64,000 bases of DNA. Source: Microbulbifer agarilyticus S89. GTDB taxonomy: Bacteria > Pseudomonadota > Gammaproteobacteria > Pseudomonadales > Cellvibrionaceae. This document shows, piece after piece, positions 27,327 to 36,009 of this stretch (position 1 is its first letter; each line of letters starts with the position of its first letter). The notes below the pieces were generated by a model. That model was not told where the DNA came from. It was given only the letters and a program-made list of their open reading frames with translations, and did not search any database. Made by a program: the position numbers and the translations under genes. The stretch covers positions 93,835 through 157,834 of the forward strand of contig NZ_AFPJ01000024.1 in NCBI RefSeq assembly GCF_000220505.1. Reading direction: 5' to 3'.

Positions 27327-28236
27327 CACCGGTATTGGCAGGCTTCGTTCTCTCTTCCTCACGCCAGTCCGCGAACGTCTGCAACAAAAAATCAATTGCG
27401 GCACGCACCCGCACTGGCAGATGCCGATGATCGCGGTAGACCAGCCAGGTATTCGGGCCCGGCGCCCAGTAGCCCTCCAGCACCGGCTTCAAGGTGCCAT
27501 CGTGCGCTGCCTCGCCAAAACTCGATCCGGGCAAATAGGCAATACCCAGCCCCGCTTGGCAGGCCGCAACTACACTGCGCCCACTGTTGGCGCGCCAGCG
27601 CCCCGATATACGCACCTCGGTTTCCCCGTCGCGCTCGCGAAAGCGCCAGCGATCACTATTCGCGATAATGCAGTAATGGTAGGTGAGATCCTGAGGCTGC
27701 TGAGGGGTCCCATGTGCGGCCAGGTACGCCGGACTGGCCATGCACTTCAAGGCGCGCGCAACCAGTGGCCGCGCGATGAGTTGCGAGTCCTGCGGATCCC
27801 CGTAACGCACCGCCAGATCAAACCCTTCTTCAACGAAGTTCACCAGCCGACTGTTAAAATCGATCTCTACCTGTAAATCAGGATGCCCCAGGGCGAACCG
27901 CATGAGTGCCGGTGCCACGTAACGCTCGGCAAACTCGCCCGCAGCAGACACACGCAACCGCCCGGCCAAGGCACCCCGCTGGCGCCCAATCTGCTCCTCC
28001 ACGGCTTCGAGGCCATTCATCAGGTCCCGACACTCGTCATAGTATTGCTGCCCAGCTTCGGTCAGACGCACGATGCGGGTACTACGCGCCACCAGGGAAA
28101 CCCCAAGCCGTGTCTCCAAGGCCTTGACCTTGCGTGACACGTGCGACGTCGAAACCCCCAGCTGGCGCGCGGCCGAAGAAAAGCCCTGGGTTTCCGCCAC
28201 GGCAAGAAATTCAGGCAACCCATCTAGTTGCGCCAT
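27319..28236 (-). CDS. LysR-family transcriptional regulator
   Basis: A 305-residue regulator with a winged helix-turn-helix at about residues 3-60 (EFLAVAETQGFSSAARQLGV and STSHVSRKVKALETRLGVSL) and a periplasmic-binding-like effector domain after residue 90 (GRLRVSAAGEFAERYVAPAL; VVAACQAGLGIAYLPG). The sequence is typical of the large CrgA/AaeR-like group. It is divergent from a DJ-1/PfpI-family gene with a 97-bp gap, so it probably controls that gene and itself. The inducer is unknown. Confidence 0.9.
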   Translation of the reverse strand: MAQLDGLPEFLAVAETQGFSSAARQLGVSTSHVSRKVKALETRLGVSLVARSTRIVRLTEAGQQYYDECRDLMNGLEAVEEQIGRQRGALAGRLRVSAAGEFAERYVAPALMRFALGHPDLQVEIDFNSRLVNFVEEGFDLAVRYGDPQDSQLIARPLVARALKCMASPAYLAAHGTPQQPQDLTYHYCIIANSDRWRFRERDGETEVRISGRWRANSGRSVVAACQAGLGIAYLPGSSFGEAAHDGTLKPVLEGYWAPGPNTWLVYRDHRHLPVRVRAAIDFLLQTFADWREEERTKPANTGGK

Positions 28237-28333
28237 TGTTGCACTCCAGCAATAAAGCTTTGCATTTTAAGGGGATTACCCCCCTACAGGGAAATGCCTA
28301 ACATGGGCCCACTGAAATTGAGGAGTGATACCA

Positions 28334-29002
28334 ATGACGAAAATCCTGGTAATTGTGACCAATAGCGCGAAGTTAGGTGACGCCGAAGATAACGGGACCT
28401 ATGCGCCAGAACTAACCCATGCGCTGCATGCACTCAACGACGCCGGCTTCACCTACGACCTGGCCTCGATCGCCGGAGGCAATGCCCCAATCTATGGGAC
28501 TGACATCGACGACGCGGTGAACCGCACCATGCTGGCGGACGGCGGCCTGCTGTCGGCGATGACCAACACCAAGCGACTCGCGGACATCAACCCAGAGGAC
28601 TATCAGGGGATCTTCTACCCTGGCGGTTTCGGCTTGCTCAACGACCTCGCCCACGATAAAGCGGCGGCTGGCATTACCGCCGCGCGTTATGACGCGGGCG
28701 CGGTCGTGGGCGCGGTGTGCCACGGGCCCGCGGGCCTGCTGGAAGTCACCCTGGCCAACGGCAGCAACATCATGAGCGGTAAAACGGTAACCTGCTTTAC
28801 CCGCCGTGAAGAGGAAGAATTCGGCACTATCGACCAGATTCCGTTTGTACTGCAGGACGCGATCAGCAGCAAAGCCGGGCAGTTCCACGAAGTGGATCCC
28901 TGGGGTGAAAATGTCCTGGTGCAGGAGCGTCTGGTCACCGGGCAAAACCCGGCATCCGCCGGTGGGGTCGGGCAGGCGATGGTTAAACTACTGAAAAGTT
29001 AA
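28334..29002 (+). CDS. DJ-1/PfpI-family (type 1 glutamine amidotransferase-like) protein
   Basis: A 222-residue protein of the ThiJ/DJ-1/PfpI superfamily, related to the Hsp31/HchA-like glyoxalase III and stress chaperone group. The nucleophile elbow VVGAVCHGPAGLLEV near residue 125 holds the conserved Cys, with GIFYPGGFGLLNDLAHD before it. ATG 28334 is chosen: AGGAG lies eight bases upstream. The divergent LysR gene suggests induction by a small molecule or electrophile stress. Glyoxalase, deglycase or chaperone roles are all possible. Confidence 0.85.
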   Translation: MTKILVIVTNSAKLGDAEDNGTYAPELTHALHALNDAGFTYDLASIAGGNAPIYGTDIDDAVNRTMLADGGLLSAMTNTKRLADINPEDYQGIFYPGGFGLLNDLAHDKAAAGITAARYDAGAVVGAVCHGPAGLLEVTLANGSNIMSGKTVTCFTRREEEEFGTIDQIPFVLQDAISSKAGQFHEVDPWGENVLVQERLVTGQNPASAGGVGQAMVKLLKS

Positions 29003-29030
29003 CCAGATAGTTATTTCGACTATCAACGTA

Positions 29031-29058
29031 ACCTCCCGCTACCTGAGTAGCGGGAGGT
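29031..29058. terminator. Hairpin between convergent genes, probable terminator
   Basis: A perfect 12-bp stem (29031-29042 with 29047-29058) with a CTGA loop lies between the DJ-1-family gene and the converging tonB. There is no T run on either side, so termination is inferred from position and stem strength. Confidence 0.5.
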
Positions 29059-29078
29059 ACTGTCGTTACTCCGTTAAG

Positions 29079-29741
29079 TTACTCCGCAAGCTTGTACGAA
29101 ATTCGGTTGCGGACACCGTGTCTTTCCACCGGTTTACCATCCACTACCGGGGGACGATATTTGAACCGCTCTACGGCCCTTAGCGCCGATTGATTGAACA
29201 CATCCGTTGGCGTGCCCGAGGCATCGTACCCTCCGACTACAGATGGATTTTTCACGGAGCCGTTTTTGCTAATTGTGAACTCCACTACGACATAGCCCTC
29301 AACCCCTCTTGCCATCGCTCTGCGCGGATAGCGCGGTGCTGGCTTGTAGATTGGCATCGGGTCCGCAGTCACAATGGAAGTATCGACTTTTGTGCCGGTT
29401 GTTGTTGGCGGCTGAAATACGATCGGCATATCGCCCGGATCTAGCGTGTGCTCAACCGTGGTTGGCGTTATCGGCGGGGGTAACTCCTGGGGCTTGGCCA
29501 CACGCGTATCACGAATAACGGTCGGCTTCAGCTTCGGCAAGTGAATGGGCGCGATTGTTGGCGATTCCTCTACTGGTGGTTCTTGCAGATCGGTCGCAAT
29601 AAGCTGCGACATACCGAATAGCAATAAACCAGTAACCCCCAGGGCCATGGCGCCATTGCGTAATACAACCATCGATTGCGTCGCAGTACGAATGGGTAGT
29701 GATTGAAACGACGTGGAATTGAGCGGATAAGCCAGTTCCAT
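29079..29741 (-). CDS. tonB: TonB-like energy transducer, second copy
   Basis: Couples the proton motive force to outer-membrane receptors. The 220-residue protein has an N-terminal cytoplasmic stretch and one membrane anchor near residues 28-48, a Pro-rich periplasmic linker, and a C-terminal TonB domain (PAPRYPRRAMARGVEGYVVV and RFKYRPPVVDGKPVERHGV). AAGGAGAGGTGTT precedes ATG 29741, which favours this start over an in-frame codon 48 bp upstream. The long cytoplasmic head is unlike the short-headed TonB at 31347-31970. It lies downstream of the TonB2 operon but behind its terminator, so it has its own promoter. Confidence 0.85.
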   Translation of the reverse strand: MELAYPLNSTSFQSLPIRTATQSMVVLRNGAMALGVTGLLLFGMSQLIATDLQEPPVEESPTIAPIHLPKLKPTVIRDTRVAKPQELPPPITPTTVEHTLDPGDMPIVFQPPTTTGTKVDTSIVTADPMPIYKPAPRYPRRAMARGVEGYVVVEFTISKNGSVKNPSVVGGYDASGTPTDVFNQSALRAVERFKYRPPVVDGKPVERHGVRNRISYKLAE

Positions 29742-29933
29742 AACACCTCTCCTTGTTATTTTCAGGTGTTGTTTACGGTGCTGCGCCAAAACCCGACAGG
29801 CGCGGCGATGGAAAAAGCTGATCAGCTATTTACAGGTTTAGTTGAATCTGGCGATATTGCAAATAATTCGCATTTATTGGTCACAAAATGCGCCAGCGCC
29901 ACTTAGTCAGTTGCTCTCGTTAAATAGGCGTAT

Positions 29934-29963
29934 AAAAAAAGGCCACACAAAGTGCGGCCTTTT
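29934..29963. terminator. Terminator downstream of the TonB2 operon
   Basis: A GGCCACAC/GTGCGGCC stem (29941-29948 with 29952-29959, one mismatch), flanked by seven A residues on the left, which read as a T run on the minus strand. It ends the minus-strand TonB2 operon. Confidence 0.85.
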
Positions 29964-29996
29964 CGGTCGGAGAAAACCTCCGGCATGTAACACATA

Positions 29997-31334
29997 TTAC
30001 ATAGCCAGCTGTTTTTCCCGCTCCTGCTCTTTCTCTACGAAAGTAATCCACTGCTTGGCGAACTTCTCGGAGCGCTTGTCATCCAGCGCTTTCTTGAAGT
30101 TGTTCAAGGAGGCGTCGTACTTCTTCAGGTTGGCGTTAGCCATACCAAGTACGATGTAGAGCTGGTCCGGACGCTTGATGCTGCCCTTCTTCAGCGCCTT
30201 GGCGCCCATCTCCAGTGCCTGCTGGTTCTTGTCCAGGTCCAGGTAAATACCCGCGAGACGCGAGTAGATCTCACCCTTGTCAGACAAGCTCGCTGCAGCT
30301 TCCAGCTCCGGAATAGACTTTTGCAGTTCCTGAGCCATCTGGTAGGCCTGCGCCAGAGTTTCAAGGTTCTTGGAGGTACGCTCGATCTTCTTCTCGCTCA
30401 TACCTTTGTCGATGACCTTGGCGCCCTTGTACGGCATTTCAGCACCCATAAAGAGATAAGCCATATTCAACAGCTCTTTCTCTTTCTGCAGGGCACCGGC
30501 AAGGTAGGCCGCTTCCATCATGTGAAGCATATCGTCTTCACGCTTCAGCTCACCATACATGCCCGCCAGCTGCTTGTAGTACTCACCTTTCGGATAGTGC
30601 TTCACCAGCTCTTCCAGAATACTGGCCACCTGCTTGTAGTCGTTCTTGTCGTAGTACAAGAAACGCTGCATGCTGTACCAGTTTTCCTTGGGCACCTTGC
30701 CTTCTTTTTTGTACATGGACACAGCCTGATTCATATCAGACAGCGCCTTGGCATTGTCACCCAGCTGGTAGTAAGCCTGGGAGCGCAGCGCGTAAGAGTC
30801 CGCGTTAACACTATCAGATGCCTTGAACCAGCGGTTCAGGTAGTTAATTGCCTGCTTGTAGTCTTCGGTTACGAAGTACAGCTGGGCAATGGTCAGCAGT
30901 GTATTGACCTCCAGCGCCACCGGCAGGTTCTCTACACCCTGCGCCAGCACTTGCTTGTAGTAGGAGATCGCCTGCGGGTACTTCTCCATGCTGTAGTTCA
31001 CAAAGCCGAAGTAGAAGTACATCTGTGCGGTTTCGAAACCATTCAGCTTGGACTTGTTCGACTCCATTTCGCGCAGGGCGGCCAGGGCGGCCGGCCAGTT
31101 CTGCGCGTCCGCCGCTTCCTGAGCCTTGCCCAGGTACTTGAACGCGCTCTCGCGCATCGACGGGGTCTTGCGGGTTTTCTTCTCGCTCTGCGCTTCCGCC
31201 TGGGCAAAAGAAGCAGACACACCCACAGCCTCCAGCACGGTTACGCTAACCGCAGGTGCCAAAACCAGGGGTAGCGCTACGGATGTGCGCAGGACAAGCC
31301 GGGAAAGGCTCTTTGTCACGGTCGTCATATTCAT
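29997..31334 (-). CDS. TPR-repeat periplasmic protein of the TonB2 operon
   Basis: A 445-residue protein with a signal peptide (basic start then hydrophobic segment to about residue 44, ending ASFAQA) and at least eight tetratricopeptide-like helical pairs, for example MYFYFGFVNYSMEKYPQAIS, YALRSQAYYQLGDNAKALSD and YIVLGMANANLKKYDASLNN. The last residues are charged (EKEQEREKQLAM). It closes the operon directly after tonB, 12 bp apart. TPR proteins in this position are common in marine gammaproteobacterial TonB2 systems and probably act as periplasmic scaffolds; the precise partner is not known from sequence. Confidence 0.85.
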   Translation of the reverse strand: MNMTTVTKSLSRLVLRTSVALPLVLAPAVSVTVLEAVGVSASFAQAEAQSEKKTRKTPSMRESAFKYLGKAQEAADAQNWPAALAALREMESNKSKLNGFETAQMYFYFGFVNYSMEKYPQAISYYKQVLAQGVENLPVALEVNTLLTIAQLYFVTEDYKQAINYLNRWFKASDSVNADSYALRSQAYYQLGDNAKALSDMNQAVSMYKKEGKVPKENWYSMQRFLYYDKNDYKQVASILEELVKHYPKGEYYKQLAGMYGELKREDDMLHMMEAAYLAGALQKEKELLNMAYLFMGAEMPYKGAKVIDKGMSEKKIERTSKNLETLAQAYQMAQELQKSIPELEAAASLSDKGEIYSRLAGIYLDLDKNQQALEMGAKALKKGSIKRPDQLYIVLGMANANLKKYDASLNNFKKALDDKRSEKFAKQWITFVEKEQEREKQLAM

Positions 31335-31346
31335 ATGCGTCCCCTA

Positions 31347-31970
31347 TTAGTTCTTGGCCAGGTTGAAGCTGATTTTGGTTTTTACACCAGGTACTTCAAT
31401 CGGCTCGCCATCGATAACCCGCGGCTTGTACTTGTACTTCAGCGCAGACTTGACCGCAGCACGATTGAAAATCGTGGTGGGTTTACCGTCCAGGGTGAAC
31501 GCTTCCACAACACGTGGATCACGTACAGAACCGTTCTTGGTTACCGTGTATTCGACAACCACCCAGCCCTCGATGCCACGCTGAAGCGCGCGACGCGGGT
31601 ACTGCGGCTGTACCTTTACGATCGGCAGGTAGTCACCTTCAGAAGCGAAGCCGCCGATCCCACCGACCTGCAGGTTGGAGTTGGCCGCTGGTGCAGACAT
31701 GTTCAGGGCATTGTCTACATCCGGCTGGTCAAACTCCGGCTCCGGCATATCGGGCGGCGGCTGCTCCGGCTCGTCGGGCTTATCCGGCTTGCTGGTGTCG
31801 TATTGGGTTTCGATCTTGGTATCCGGCATGACGACGTCCGCAACCTTGATCGGCTCTTCCTCATCGGGAGCCTTCATGTTTGCTTCGATCAGCGCATGCA
31901 TGGTGAAGATCAGGGCAATGGTGGTGACTACTGCCAACGCACCCGCCCCTAATAGTCTTACCGGGTTCAT
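31347..31970 (-). CDS. tonB2: TonB2-type energy transducer
   Basis: A 207-residue TonB with a very short cytoplasmic head, a membrane anchor at residues 8-28, a Pro/Glu/Asp-rich linker (PDKPDEPEQPPPDMPEPEF) and a C-terminal domain (VQPQYPRRALQRGIEGWVVV and KYKYKPRVIDGEPIEVPGVK). Small TonB2 proteins of this kind work with ExbB2/ExbD2 and TtpC in Vibrio. It lies between exbD (5-bp gap) and the TPR gene (12 bp). Confidence 0.92.
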   Translation of the reverse strand: MNPVRLLGAGALAVVTTIALIFTMHALIEANMKAPDEEEPIKVADVVMPDTKIETQYDTSKPDKPDEPEQPPPDMPEPEFDQPDVDNALNMSAPAANSNLQVGGIGGFASEGDYLPIVKVQPQYPRRALQRGIEGWVVVEYTVTKNGSVRDPRVVEAFTLDGKPTTIFNRAAVKSALKYKYKPRVIDGEPIEVPGVKTKISFNLAKN

Positions 31971-31975
31971 AGCTG

Positions 31976-32377
31976 TTAACTCTTCTCTGTAGCGACCGAC
32001 ACTTTATCGATTCCGATTTTTCTGGCCGCATCTGCGATCAGGGCAACCTTCTCGATACTCGCCTTTTTATCGGGCTGAATCACCAACCACCCCTTGGGGT
32101 TTTCCGCGTAGAGCCGCTCCAGGGTGTTTTTCACCAGGCGGTCATCTACCTTCTCTTTGGCAATCCAGATTTCGTTGTTGTCGTTAATCGCTACCAGAAT
32201 TGAGGCGGCTCTGAGATCAGCGGTTGTCGCTTCCGGCTTGATTACGTCGACACCCGGCTCCTTGATAAAGGTCGCGGTGACGATGAAGAAGATCAGCATG
32301 ATGAACACCACGTCCAGCATGGGCGTGAGGTCAATTGCTTGCCCTTCTTCTTCAGCCGTATTCTTTTTTCTGCTCAT
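31976..32377 (-). CDS. exbD2: ExbD-like biopolymer transport protein
   Basis: A 133-residue partner of ExbB in the proton channel. It has a charged cytoplasmic head (MSRKKNTAEEEGQAIDLTPM), one membrane segment with the proton-relay Asp in the LTPMLDVVFIMLIFFIVTAT stretch near residue 22, and a periplasmic domain. A gap of 145 bp separates it from exbB upstream, unlike the tight spacing elsewhere in the operon. Confidence 0.93.
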   Translation of the reverse strand: MSRKKNTAEEEGQAIDLTPMLDVVFIMLIFFIVTATFIKEPGVDVIKPEATTADLRAASILVAINDNNEIWIAKEKVDDRLVKNTLERLYAENPKGWLVIQPDKKASIEKVALIADAARKIGIDKVSVATEKS

Positions 32378-32522
32378 TGCAACTCTCTCTAGCGAAATGC
32401 TAATAGCGAGATTTGGCCCGGAGCCTCCATTGCACTGGGTGCAGATGAAAGCTCACTTGTTGGCTAAACCTTCTCGGCTGCCAGTGCGGTTTGCACCGCC
32501 TCGGCAACGCTATTGTGGTGCC

Positions 32523-33050
32523 TTAGTGATCCATCGTCAGATGGTCTTCCAGCAGCTGGGTTTCACGTTCCGCGGTACGGGTGATATAGGTGTTAGCAAA
32601 TACCCCAGACAGTGCGGTTACCATGCCCGCCATTGTCGGGATGGTAGCCATAGATACACCGCTGGCCATTTGCTTCGCATCACCACCGCCGGTAATCGCG
32701 AGAACTTCGAACACGTTGATCATGCCCCAAACGGTACCCAGCAGGCCGAACAACGGCGCGAGGGCAACACAGGTCTGGATCATGTCCATATTGCTCTGAA
32801 TTTTCTCGGATACCCGGGAAACCAGTGCGTAGCGGATCTGGTGGGCATTCCAGGATTTACGCTCGGGGCGTGCTTCCCAGGTGTCCACGGCGCCCTGAAC
32901 ATCGTGCTTCAGGCCACCCTTGAAGTAGAAGAACCGCTCGAAAATCAGCGTCCACATAAAGAAGGTCAGGCCGGCGATCAGGAGTAGTACTGGCCCGCCC
33001 GACGCCATAAAGGCGACAACGGCGGCCCATGCGTCATTCAATGCGTGCAT
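32523..33050 (-). CDS. exbB2: ExbB-like MotA/TolQ/ExbB proton channel protein
   Basis: A 175-residue short ExbB with three membrane segments: one near residues 14-34 and two in CVALAPLFGLLGTVWGMINV and ASGVSMATIPTMAGMVTALS. It forms the proton channel with ExbD. The shortness is typical of the TonB2 type rather than of the classical ExbB. It begins 14 bp after ttpC. The spacer downstream, before exbD, contains an out-of-frame open stretch that extends past the stop. Confidence 0.93.
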   Translation of the reverse strand: MHALNDAWAAVVAFMASGGPVLLLIAGLTFFMWTLIFERFFYFKGGLKHDVQGAVDTWEARPERKSWNAHQIRYALVSRVSEKIQSNMDMIQTCVALAPLFGLLGTVWGMINVFEVLAITGGGDAKQMASGVSMATIPTMAGMVTALSGVFANTYITRTAERETQLLEDHLTMDH

Positions 33051-33064
33051 GTTGCCGCCTCCTG

Positions 33065-34435
33065 TTACTTACGCTCAGCGTTTTCTGCCACGATACCGGC
33101 ACTACGCTCGTCCAGGATGTGCAGGATACGCTTGGCGCGGCCATTCACGATGGTGTGCAGCAGTACGGTCGGGATCGCAACACACAGACCCAGAACGGTG
33201 GTAATCAATGCAGAGGAAATACCGCCAGCCATCGCTTTAGGATCGCCCGCACCGAAGATGGTGATCGCCTGGAAGGTGATGATCATACCGGTAACGGTAC
33301 CCAGCAGACCCAGCAGCGGGGCTACCATGGCGATGATCTTCAGCAGGTTCAGGCCGGATTCGATGGCCGGACGCTCTTTCAGTACCGCTTCTTCCATCTT
33401 CAGTTCCAGAGTTTCGCCGTCTACACCCTTGTTCTCTTCCGCTACGGACAGAACACGACCCAGCGGGTTGTTGGTGTTCGGAGTAGAGGAGCGCAGCTGG
33501 GCGTTAACCTTGGCGTTTACACCAGACAGCACGATCAGGCGCCAGATGGCCAGCAGTACCGCAACAACACCTACACCAGTAATGATGTAGCCAACGATAC
33601 CACCCTGGTGCCAGCGCTCAGACAGGCTCGGGCTAGCGATCAGTGCTTTCAGCAAGGAGCCGCCAGTAGGACCAGTGGGGTCAACGCCGAACGGGGAGAA
33701 ACCGCTGCTCGCATTCTGCAGGTCAGCCGCCATGCTCTGGAACTTGCCTTCTGGCTGACGGATCAGCTCGGCCAGCTTCTGGCTGTCGTTCATTTCCAGG
33801 TACTTGCCGTTGGAAACGATGTTGAAGTTACCAACACGGACAACTTCCTGTTCGGCCTGTTCGCCGTCGGGCAGGATTACGGTGGTGTTGAACTTAACAA
33901 CCTTGCCAGATTCCACGGTCTCGCGCTGCATTTCGTACCACAGACGCTCGATTTCCTGGATAGTAGGCAGTTTGGTCGCGGAGTTCATTTTGTCGATCAG
34001 CTGATCGAGGAACTCGGCACGGCCCGGGTACTGAGCGGAAACCAGAGAGGTATCCATGTTCGCACGCAGGTCGCCCGCAGTAGAGGTCAGGTGACCGAAC
34101 AGCTCTTTCAGGGAGCCCAGACGCTCGTCCAGCTGCTGGCGCTTCTGCTGAACCAGCAGTTCCTGCTCTTCATACTTCTTTTCCAGCGCCGCAGAGCGGG
34201 CTTCTTCAGAAGTACGGGTGTTCTCGGCCTGACGCAGCAGAGAGCCCTGGTTGGCTTTCTGGCGACGGAAGTCGGCTTCGCGCTTTTTGTGCTCGGCAGA
34301 CTCAGCAACCTTGGAGCTCTGTACCATCTTCAGCAGCTGGTCCAGGTTGGAAGCTTTGTCCTGTGCAACAGCAGAAACGCTGAACAGGCCAGCGGCTGCA
34401 ACCGCTAGTACGCGCTTGGCGATAGAGATTTTCAT
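33065..34435 (-). CDS. ttpC: Large MotA/TolQ/ExbB-family protein, TtpC-like
   Basis: A 456-residue protein needed in Vibrio-type TonB2 systems. It has a signal peptide (residues 1-24, ending SAVAQ), a long coiled coil (about 30-110, rich in Lys, Glu, Gln and Arg), a periplasmic domain, then a TolQ/ExbB-like membrane domain from about residue 275 with VAPLLGLLGTVTGMIITFQA near residue 370. Fusion of a large periplasmic head to a TolQ channel distinguishes TtpC from ExbB. Its start overlaps the stop of the DUF3450 gene by four bases, giving translational coupling. Confidence 0.9.
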   Translation of the reverse strand: MKISIAKRVLAVAAAGLFSVSAVAQDKASNLDQLLKMVQSSKVAESAEHKKREADFRRQKANQGSLLRQAENTRTSEEARSAALEKKYEEQELLVQQKRQQLDERLGSLKELFGHLTSTAGDLRANMDTSLVSAQYPGRAEFLDQLIDKMNSATKLPTIQEIERLWYEMQRETVESGKVVKFNTTVILPDGEQAEQEVVRVGNFNIVSNGKYLEMNDSQKLAELIRQPEGKFQSMAADLQNASSGFSPFGVDPTGPTGGSLLKALIASPSLSERWHQGGIVGYIITGVGVVAVLLAIWRLIVLSGVNAKVNAQLRSSTPNTNNPLGRVLSVAEENKGVDGETLELKMEEAVLKERPAIESGLNLLKIIAMVAPLLGLLGTVTGMIITFQAITIFGAGDPKAMAGGISSALITTVLGLCVAIPTVLLHTIVNGRAKRILHILDERSAGIVAENAERK

Positions 34436-35214
34436 TGTGCAGCCTCCGGAGCCGGGATCGGCATAGTCATGATTGCTTGAGTGGCCTGCTTCTTGGCGAT
34501 CTTCAGACCTTCCATGATTGCGCGGCGGTAGTCGCCGGAATCAATCTCAACCCAAGCTTTCTGCTCTTTGTCGTAAGCCAGGGAGATTTTGGAGTCGGTA
34601 GTCTGAGCTACCAGGGCAATACGACCGATCTGCAGTACGTTTACTTCACGATCCTGACCGTTCACGTTCAGGGTGTCGCCGTAGCTGTCGATCTTACGCG
34701 CGTATTCAGATTCGAAGTTGTACAGTTCCAGTACCTGACGGAATTTCTCCGCTACAGTGATATCGGAACGGTCCATATTGTTCTTAACCGCTTCGAGGTT
34801 GGCCTTACGGTCAGCCAGCTTGAACGGTGCGTCCAGTTCGATGAACTGCTCCAGGCCGTCCAGCATACGCAGGATCAGAGGCTGGATCTGACGCTCAATA
34901 ACGGTTACCTGATCGATGGACTCGTCGAGGTCCTTGATCACGGTCAGCTGGTTAGCCAGCTGCTTTTCGAGCTGACGGTTGTACACACGCAGACCGTCAA
35001 TCTCTTTGTTCACTACTTTGAACTGCTGAAGCAGGTCAGAGGTTTCCTGAGCGATCTTGTCGATGCGCTTTTGAGATGCAGTTGCGGCGGCAGTTTTCTG
35101 CTGGCCAACCTTAAGAACGGTGTCGATTGTATCCGCAGTGGCTACGCTACCGTACAGTGCGCCGGCAGACAGCGCAGTGGTCAGCGCCACAGCCATGAAT
35201 CGCTTGGTTTTCAT
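34432..35214 (-). CDS. DUF3450 periplasmic coiled-coil protein
   Basis: First gene of the TonB2 operon. The 260-residue protein has a signal peptide (KTKRFMAVALTTALSAGALY), a long coiled coil at about residues 28-100 (ETSDLLQQFKVVNKEIDGLR) and a C-terminal beta-rich part. DUF3450 proteins are regularly encoded before ttpC-exbB-exbD-tonB sets and are thought to be periplasmic partners. ATG 35214 follows GGGGGG and is preferred; the same frame runs further upstream without a ribosome site. A sigma-70 promoter lies about 100 bp upstream. Confidence 0.88.
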   Translation of the reverse strand: MKTKRFMAVALTTALSAGALYGSVATADTIDTVLKVGQQKTAAATASQKRIDKIAQETSDLLQQFKVVNKEIDGLRVYNRQLEKQLANQLTVIKDLDESIDQVTVIERQIQPLILRMLDGLEQFIELDAPFKLADRKANLEAVKNNMDRSDITVAEKFRQVLELYNFESEYARKIDSYGDTLNVNGQDREVNVLQIGRIALVAQTTDSKISLAYDKEQKAWVEIDSGDYRRAIMEGLKIAKKQATQAIMTMPIPAPEAAQ

Positions 35215-35313
35215 TAGACCCCCCAGTGGGTTCAATATTTCACAACATGGTCGCGATGGATTAGCTGCCACAACGCGGTAGTTTATTGGTTTGAAGACAG
35301 CTAAGAGCCGCAC

Positions 35314-35341
35314 ATTGTAAACAGCCGATTTGATTATTCAA
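35314..35341 (-). promoter_or_regulatory. Predicted sigma-70 promoter of the TonB2 operon
   Basis: On the minus strand, TTGAAT (35341-35336) and TACAAT (35319-35314) are separated by 16 bp. Transcription would begin near 35307, giving a leader of about 90 bases ahead of the DUF3450 gene. Confidence 0.6.
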
Positions 35342-35442
35342 ATGCCGATTGACTACGTCGAGCCGCCTGTGTAGCAAGGTAACACCCGGGTAACACTCAC
35401 GGGGTTCATGCACACATTTGCAGCCATCCACTCTGTGCAACA

Positions 35443-35481
35443 TTTGACCAAATCTACCCGAAAGAGTGTTTTTTGGTCAAA
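35443..35481. promoter_or_regulatory. 10-bp inverted repeat, possible operator
   Basis: Perfect arms TTTGACCAAA (35443-35452) and TTTGGTCAAA (35472-35481) separated by 19 bp, about 100 bp upstream of the TonB2 operon promoter and seven bases after the folA stop. Two-turn geometry suits a dimeric or tetrameric regulator. It could also be a weak folA terminator, though no T run follows. Confidence 0.5.
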
Positions 35482-35487
35482 TTGTAT

Positions 35488-36009
35488 TTAAATAAACCTG
35501 TCGTACTGGACTAAGCAGTAGTTGTATTCATCTCGCTCCGAGGCAGGGTAACAGTGCCGCGAGACCTCTTTCCAGGTTTTATCGATATCCGGGAAAAACG
35601 CATCCCCCGCCACCTCGGCATCGACTTCCGTCACGTACAGGCGCTGGGCGAGCGGCAGGGCCTGGCGGTAGATCTCCGCACCGCCGATGACCATCAGTTC
35701 AGCCAGCCCCGCCTGCTGAGCGGCGGTATCGGCGAGTGCGATTGCAGCTTCCAGCGAAGACACAACCTCCACTCCCTCCGCGGCCCACGCGCTATTGCGG
35801 GTAATCACGATATTCTGCCGGCCGGGCAGCGGGCGCCCGATGGATTCGAAGGTCTTGCGCCCCATCACCACAGGCTTGCCCAGGGTGGTGCGCTTGAAAA
35901 ACTGCAGGTCCCCGGAGATGCGCCACGGCAGGGTGTTCTCGCGGCCAATCGCGCCATTGCGCGCCATTGCCACAATCATGGCAATGGGGGTCTTTGGCGC
36001 AGCCATCAC
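35488..36009 (-). CDS. folA: Dihydrofolate reductase
   Basis: Reduces dihydrofolate to tetrahydrofolate with NADPH. The 173-residue protein has [60 protein letters not shown] and the C-terminal [20 protein letters not shown] motif with the conserved Phe-Phe. Its start overlaps the thyA stop by four bases, so the two are coupled; both act in the thymidylate cycle. Confidence 0.96.
   Translation of the reverse strand: MMAAPKTPIAMIVAMARNGAIGRENTLPWRISGDLQFFKRTTLGKPVVMGRKTFESIGRPLPGRQNIVITRNSAWAAEGVEVVSSLEAAIALADTAAQQAGLAELMVIGGAEIYRQALPLAQRLYVTEVDAEVAGDAFFPDIDKTWKEVSRHCYPASERDEYNYCLVQYDRFI

Noticed and set aside
30321-31274. A 317-codon plus-strand frame.
   Set aside because: Antisense to the TPR gene; hydrophobic-looking Leu/Val/Gln composition results from the reverse of Lys/Glu/Ala codons.
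33029-34408. A 459-codon plus-strand frame.
   Set aside because: It runs antisense through ttpC, which has signal peptide, coiled coil and TolQ domain; the translated product is Gln-, Arg- and His-rich without motifs.
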